From Nitrospinota bacterium (lineage in GTDB: Bacteria; UBA8248): a DNA stretch of 8,462 bases. The DNA lies in the NCBI GenBank assembly GCA_003506735.1, contig DNYS01000028.1:2722-11183 (forward strand), in the 5' to 3' direction. The position numbers and the translations under genes are program-made. Shown piece by piece: positions 6,405 through 8,462 of the stretch (position 1 is the stretch's first letter; each line of letters opens with the position of its first letter). The notes under the pieces were generated by a model. It did no database searches. It was not told the origin of the DNA and saw only the letters and a program-made list of their open reading frames with translations.

Positions 6405-6803
6405 ATGCGAATTCCAATGGCACGAATAATGGCCGCCGCCGCGCTGCTCGCCGCCCTGTTGATGCCGGTTTCGGCCCGGGCCATCGAATGGCAGCCATAC
6501 AGCCTCGATGCGTTCGCCCGATCCCAGAAGGCGGGCAAGACCATCCTCATCTTCGTCCACGCCGACTGGTGATCGACCTGCCAGAGGCAGTTGCCTCTCG
6601 TGGAGAGCCTGATCAAGGAGAAAAAATTCGACGAAGCGGTGGCCTACCGGGTCAGTTTCGACGATGACAAAACTTTTCTCCACAAGCACAGGGTCCGGTG
6701 GCAGACCACGCTGATGGTTTTCAAGGGCATAAAAGAATTGGGCCGCTCGGTCGCCGACCTGAATATCAACTCCATCCGCAGACTGTTTTTAAAGGGTCTC
6801 TAG
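6405..6803 (+). CDS. Exported thioredoxin-like protein, probable selenoprotein (TGA 6570-6572 read as Sec)
   Basis: Read through one in-frame TGA, this frame gives 132 residues with TAG at 6801-6803. Residues 1-26 form a signal peptide (MRIPMARIMAAAALLAALLM, PVSARA), so the mature protein starts near IEWQPYS and should be periplasmic. The thioredoxin-like domain follows: KTILIFVHADW (45-55), then the TGA at residue 56, then STCQRQLPLVESLI (57-70), VSFDDDKTFLHKHRV (83-97) and WQTTLMVFKGIKELGRSVAD (99-118). Homologues as I recall them read ADWCxxCxxQ, so the TGA replaces the nucleophilic Cys and gives U-x-x-C with C59 as partner. The usual cis-Pro before the fourth strand is absent (TTL). A bacterial SECIS-like hairpin follows the TGA. 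The gene lies 27 bases after sdhB, same strand, so probably in its operon. The ribosome-binding site is weak. The rival view is a nonsense mutation or sequence error (TGC to TGA); an intact, family-like downstream half argues for recoding. Reaction and partner are unknown; thiol or selenenyl redox is likely. Confidence 0.75.
6583..6598 (+). promoter_or_regulatory. Candidate bacterial SECIS hairpin for Sec insertion at TGA 6570
   Basis: AGAGGC (6583-6588) pairs perfectly with GCCTCT (6593-6598) around the tetraloop AGTT. The loop begins 16 bases after the TGA, and its second base is G followed by U. Known bacterial SECIS elements lie directly 3' of the UGA in coding sequence, with a small apical loop about 16-37 bases away and a G in its first two positions; E. 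coli fdhF has an AGGUCU loop at a very similar distance. Weak further pairing (C6581-G6600, C6578-G6603 and two G-U pairs) could extend the stem. A competing shorter hairpin, CTGCC-AGA-GGCAG (6578-6590), is also possible. SelB would bind this element to deliver Sec-tRNA. Confidence 0.6.
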
Positions 6804-6811
6804 GCTGGGGG

Positions 6812-6830
6812 AGGCCGCCCGGTCCGGCCT
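6812..6830. terminator. Stem-loop between convergent genes
   Basis: AGGCCG (6812-6817) pairs perfectly with CGGCCT (6825-6830) around a 7-base loop. It occupies the 25-base gap between the TAG of the thioredoxin-like gene and the stop codon of the opposite-strand eIF-2B-like gene, overlapping the latter's stop. The position suits a shared bidirectional terminator, but neither side has a real T-run. Confidence 0.4.
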
Positions 6831-7782
6831 AAAGCGATTCCTCCGCTCCCCCGGAGTCGAACTCTCCCGAACTCTCCCAAATCCTCCGCCACCTTTTCGC
6901 CTCCCCGCGGATGAGGTGGTGGGCCAAAATCCCCTTCTCGGTGATGAAGCAGGTGATCAGATCGGCCGGAACCGTCTCGAAGACGGTGTTCTCGCAGATT
7001 TCGGGCGCCTCCGGCCACACTTCCCCGCCCGGCCCCCTCTCCAGAACCACATCACCCGATGAGACGCGCCCGCTGATCTTGAACGTATCCGCCACGGCGG
7101 CGCAGGGTTTTCCGAAGCGCCGGGCCGCGAGCGCCGCCGGAAGGCTACCCGTCTTGTTCACGATGGCCGCATCGCGGCAGATCGTATCCGCGCCCAGGAG
7201 AAGCACGTCCGCCTCCCGCATGATCAGGCCCACCCCGGCGTCGGTGACGCAGCGCGCGTCGCGCCCGCTTTCTCTCAGGTGCTCGATGAGCCGGCGGCCC
7301 TCGAGGAGGGGACGGGATTCGGCGGCGAAGATCGTACAGGCCGCCGGCGCGGCGGTTTTGATCACCTCCTCGACCGAGGAGGAATCGCTCAGGGTGAGAA
7401 TCGCCCCGGCCCCGGCGAGCATGGGCCGCGCCGCATCCGCCATGCGCCCGGCGTGGGATGAAAGGCGCGCCTTCAGCGCCTCGGTGAGCTCCCGGCCGGC
7501 GGCCTCCATATTTCCCCCCGGTGCGGATTTCAACCGCTCCCTCAACTCGGCGAGGAAGATCAGCGCCCAGTTTCCGGGCGCCGCCATCGATGGGCGCAGG
7601 CCATCGAGGCGCCGGGCCAGCCGCGCGATTCCGGCCAGGGCCTCATCCGCCGCCCCGGCGGTAGCGGTGGCGGTGGCGCACGCCCGCGCCATCAGATCGA
7701 GGCCCATCCCGGCCAGTTGAGCGGCCCCGTGCGTCTTGTCCGAGGCGATTTTCTCAATCGCCCGTTCGATGGAAGGCTCCAC
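6829..7782 (-). CDS. eIF-2B alpha/beta/delta family protein (MtnA/R15P-isomerase superfamily), substrate unknown
   Basis: A 317-residue cytosolic protein. The N-terminal third is helical (VEPSIERAIEKIASDKTHGA...). From about residue 118 it has the Rossmann-like domain of the eIF-2B/MtnA/ribose-1,5-bisphosphate isomerase superfamily: GAGAILTLSDSSSVEEVI (124-141), AAESRPLLEGRRLIEHLRES (153-172), VTDAGVGLIMREADVLLLGAD (179-199), AAIVNKTGSLPAALAARRFG (205-224) and ADTFKIS (231-237). In MtnA and archaeal R15P isomerase a Cys follows the ILT-H motif and pairs with the Asp of GAD; here D199 is kept but the Cys place is Ser (S132, ILTLSDSS). It may therefore not be an isomerase of the standard mechanism. 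The start is GTG at 7782, preceded by GGGGAG with 7 bases of spacing; the frame is open to 7983 but that extension is low-complexity and overlaps the divergent gene. Convergent with the thioredoxin-like gene, divergent from the hydrolase. Confidence 0.85.
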   Translation of the reverse strand: MEPSIERAIEKIASDKTHGAAQLAGMGLDLMARACATATATAGAADEALAGIARLARRLDGLRPSMAAPGNWALIFLAELRERLKSAPGGNMEAAGRELTEALKARLSSHAGRMADAARPMLAGAGAILTLSDSSSVEEVIKTAAPAACTIFAAESRPLLEGRRLIEHLRESGRDARCVTDAGVGLIMREADVLLLGADTICRDAAIVNKTGSLPAALAARRFGKPCAAVADTFKISGRVSSGDVVLERGPGGEVWPEAPEICENTVFETVPADLITCFITEKGILAHHLIRGEAKRWRRIWESSGEFDSGGAEESL

Positions 7783-7886
7783 GTCGCTTCTCCCCGGGTG
7801 CACGCGCCTTGCTCGCCCGCTGGGTGAATGATATCCCAAGTGGTGTTCCCACCCTATTTCACCGGCATCATAAGAGGAGTACCGCC
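7783..7886. promoter_or_regulatory. Divergent intergenic region with inverted repeat
   Basis: These 104 bases separate the - strand eIF-2B-like gene from the + strand hydrolase and must hold both promoters if neither is served from elsewhere. GGTGAA (7823-7828) and TTCACC (7858-7863) form an inverted repeat, with GGGTG (7822-7826) and CACCC (7850-7854) nested inside. On the - strand, TATCAT (within 7828-7834) resembles a -10 box, but no good -35 is seen. A shared operator is possible. Confidence 0.3.
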
Positions 7887-8462
7887 ATGGCGCTTGCCCC
7901 GGAGCATGTGAACCCCGAAAGCATCCGGACGGCCTATCCCTCGGCCTGGCCCCAGTACCCCTACAACGACCCCCCGCGCACACCCGAACAGTCCGAGGTC
8001 CGCTATGCGATCCATTCGGAGTGCGCCCGGCGCCTCAAAATGCGCGACGGCGTCGAGCTGGCCTACGACATCTTCCGCCCCTTCGCGCCGGGAGAGAAGT
8101 TCCCCGCGCTCCTCTCGTGGTCGCCCTACACCCGCCAGCTTCAGCAGACCCTCGCCCCCCTGGGCCAGAACGAGGCGGGCCTCACGGAATTCTGGGTCCC
8201 GCGCGGCTATGTCCAGATCATCGCCGACGTGCGCGGCTCGAACGATTCGGGCGGCGCCTGGGACCATTGGGGCCCGGAGGAGCAGCTCGATCTGGCCGAA
8301 ATGATTAAGTTCATCGCCACCCAGCCCTGGTGCAACGGCAAGGTGGGGATGGTGGGCTGCTCCTATTTCGGCATGAGCCAGCTTCTCGCCGCCGAACATC
8401 AGCCCGAAGGCCTCGCCGCCATCTTCCCCTACGACGCCGCGACCGACCTCTACCGCGACGCC
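7887..8462 (+). CDS. CocE/NonD-type (X-Pro dipeptidyl-peptidase-like) serine hydrolase, 5' part
   Basis: The first 192 codons of an alpha/beta hydrolase; the gene runs off the window end. After a Pro/Tyr-rich lead (YPSAWPQYPYNDPPRTP) comes the family core: RLKMRDGVELAYDIFRP (49-65), FPALLSWSPYTR with Y81 expected to help form the oxyanion hole, FWVPRGYVQIIADVRGSNDS (102-121), DHWGPEEQLDLAEMIKFIATQPW (126-148), and the nucleophile elbow VGMVGCSYFGMSQ with Ser159 in G-x-S-Y-x-G. The Asp and His of the triad and the C-terminal jelly-roll domain would lie downstream. Members hydrolyse esters or amides (cocaine esterase, glutaryl-7-ACA acylase, X-Pro peptidases); substrate cannot be predicted. There is no signal peptide, so it is probably cytoplasmic. 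ATG 7887 follows AAGAGGAG (7872-7879) at 7 bases, a strong site. Confidence 0.92.
   Translation, partial: MALAPEHVNPESIRTAYPSAWPQYPYNDPPRTPEQSEVRYAIHSECARRLKMRDGVELAYDIFRPFAPGEKFPALLSWSPYTRQLQQTLAPLGQNEAGLTEFWVPRGYVQIIADVRGSNDSGGAWDHWGPEEQLDLAEMIKFIATQPWCNGKVGMVGCSYFGMSQLLAAEHQPEGLAAIFPYDAATDLYRDA

Noticed and set aside
6570..6572. Genome-wide reassignment of TGA (to Trp or Gly) as explanation for the in-frame TGA
   Set aside because: TGA ends sdhC (3699-3701) and the amidase frame (801-803) at the expected protein lengths, and TGG is used freely for Trp, so TGA is a normal stop here.
6591..6803. A separate 70-codon gene starting downstream of the TGA
   Set aside because: Its start codon is a TTG inside the thioredoxin motif region with no proper ribosome-binding site, and the product would lack the first strand and redox motif; it is the second half of the gene at 6405-6803.
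7783..7983. N-terminal extension of the eIF-2B-like frame up to 7983
   Set aside because: The extra 67 residues are low-complexity, have no family match that I recognise, and overlap the start of the divergent hydrolase; GTG 7782 has a good ribosome-binding site and begins a family-like N-terminus.

Overview
The window is a high-GC stretch of bacterial chromosome. It looks Gram-negative or at least didermal: it carries proteins with export signals, an AmpD-like cell-wall amidase and a type-B (Bacillus/Wolinella-like) succinate dehydrogenase. The gene content is housekeeping and accessory metabolism; there is no phage, insertion sequence or CRISPR. The mix (b558-type sdhCAB, DUF547, CocE-type hydrolase, a UGA-containing thioredoxin-like gene) would fit an uncultured environmental lineage such as those around the Desulfobacterota/Nitrospinota/Tectomicrobia. 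That placement is a guess; the sequence cannot settle it.

Layout on the + strand: (1) 29-803, an AmpD-type N-acetylmuramoyl-L-alanine amidase with a C-terminal SH3 domain. Its 5' end is broken: the ribosome-binding site and ATG are in one frame and the catalytic body is in another. (2) 980-1393, a small protein with two ACT-like repeats. (3) 1394-1893, 500 bases without a confident gene. It holds remnants of a small membrane protein split across two frames, and its base composition is lower in GC than its surroundings. (4) 1894-2835, an exported DUF547 protein. (5) 3024-6377, a compact sdhC-sdhA-sdhB operon. (6) 6405-6803, 27 bases after sdhB, an exported thioredoxin-like gene interrupted only by an in-frame TGA at the first position of its redox motif. 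On the - strand, 6829-7782 encodes an eIF-2B alpha/beta/delta family protein, convergent with the previous gene. Back on the + strand, 7887 to the window end is the first 192 codons of a CocE/NonD-type serine hydrolase, divergent from the eIF-2B-like gene.

The most exciting item is the thioredoxin-like gene. TGA at 6570-6572 sits where the first Cys of a W-C-x-x-C motif belongs, giving W-Sec-S-T-C. The downstream 76 codons continue the same fold without interruption. Starting 10 bases after the TGA there is a perfect 6-bp hairpin (6583-6598) with apical loop AGUU, 16 bases from the TGA and with G as second loop base, as expected for a bacterial SECIS element. TGA is a normal stop elsewhere in the window (sdhC, the amidase), so a global code change is unlikely. 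A conventional gene caller would miss this gene or split it. I read it as a probable periplasmic selenoprotein co-transcribed with succinate dehydrogenase.

SdhC (haem b membrane anchor), SdhA (FAD, succinate oxidation) and SdhB (three Fe-S clusters) together form the quinone-linked complex II (or a fumarate reductase) of the inner membrane. The other genes show no clear functional link to it.
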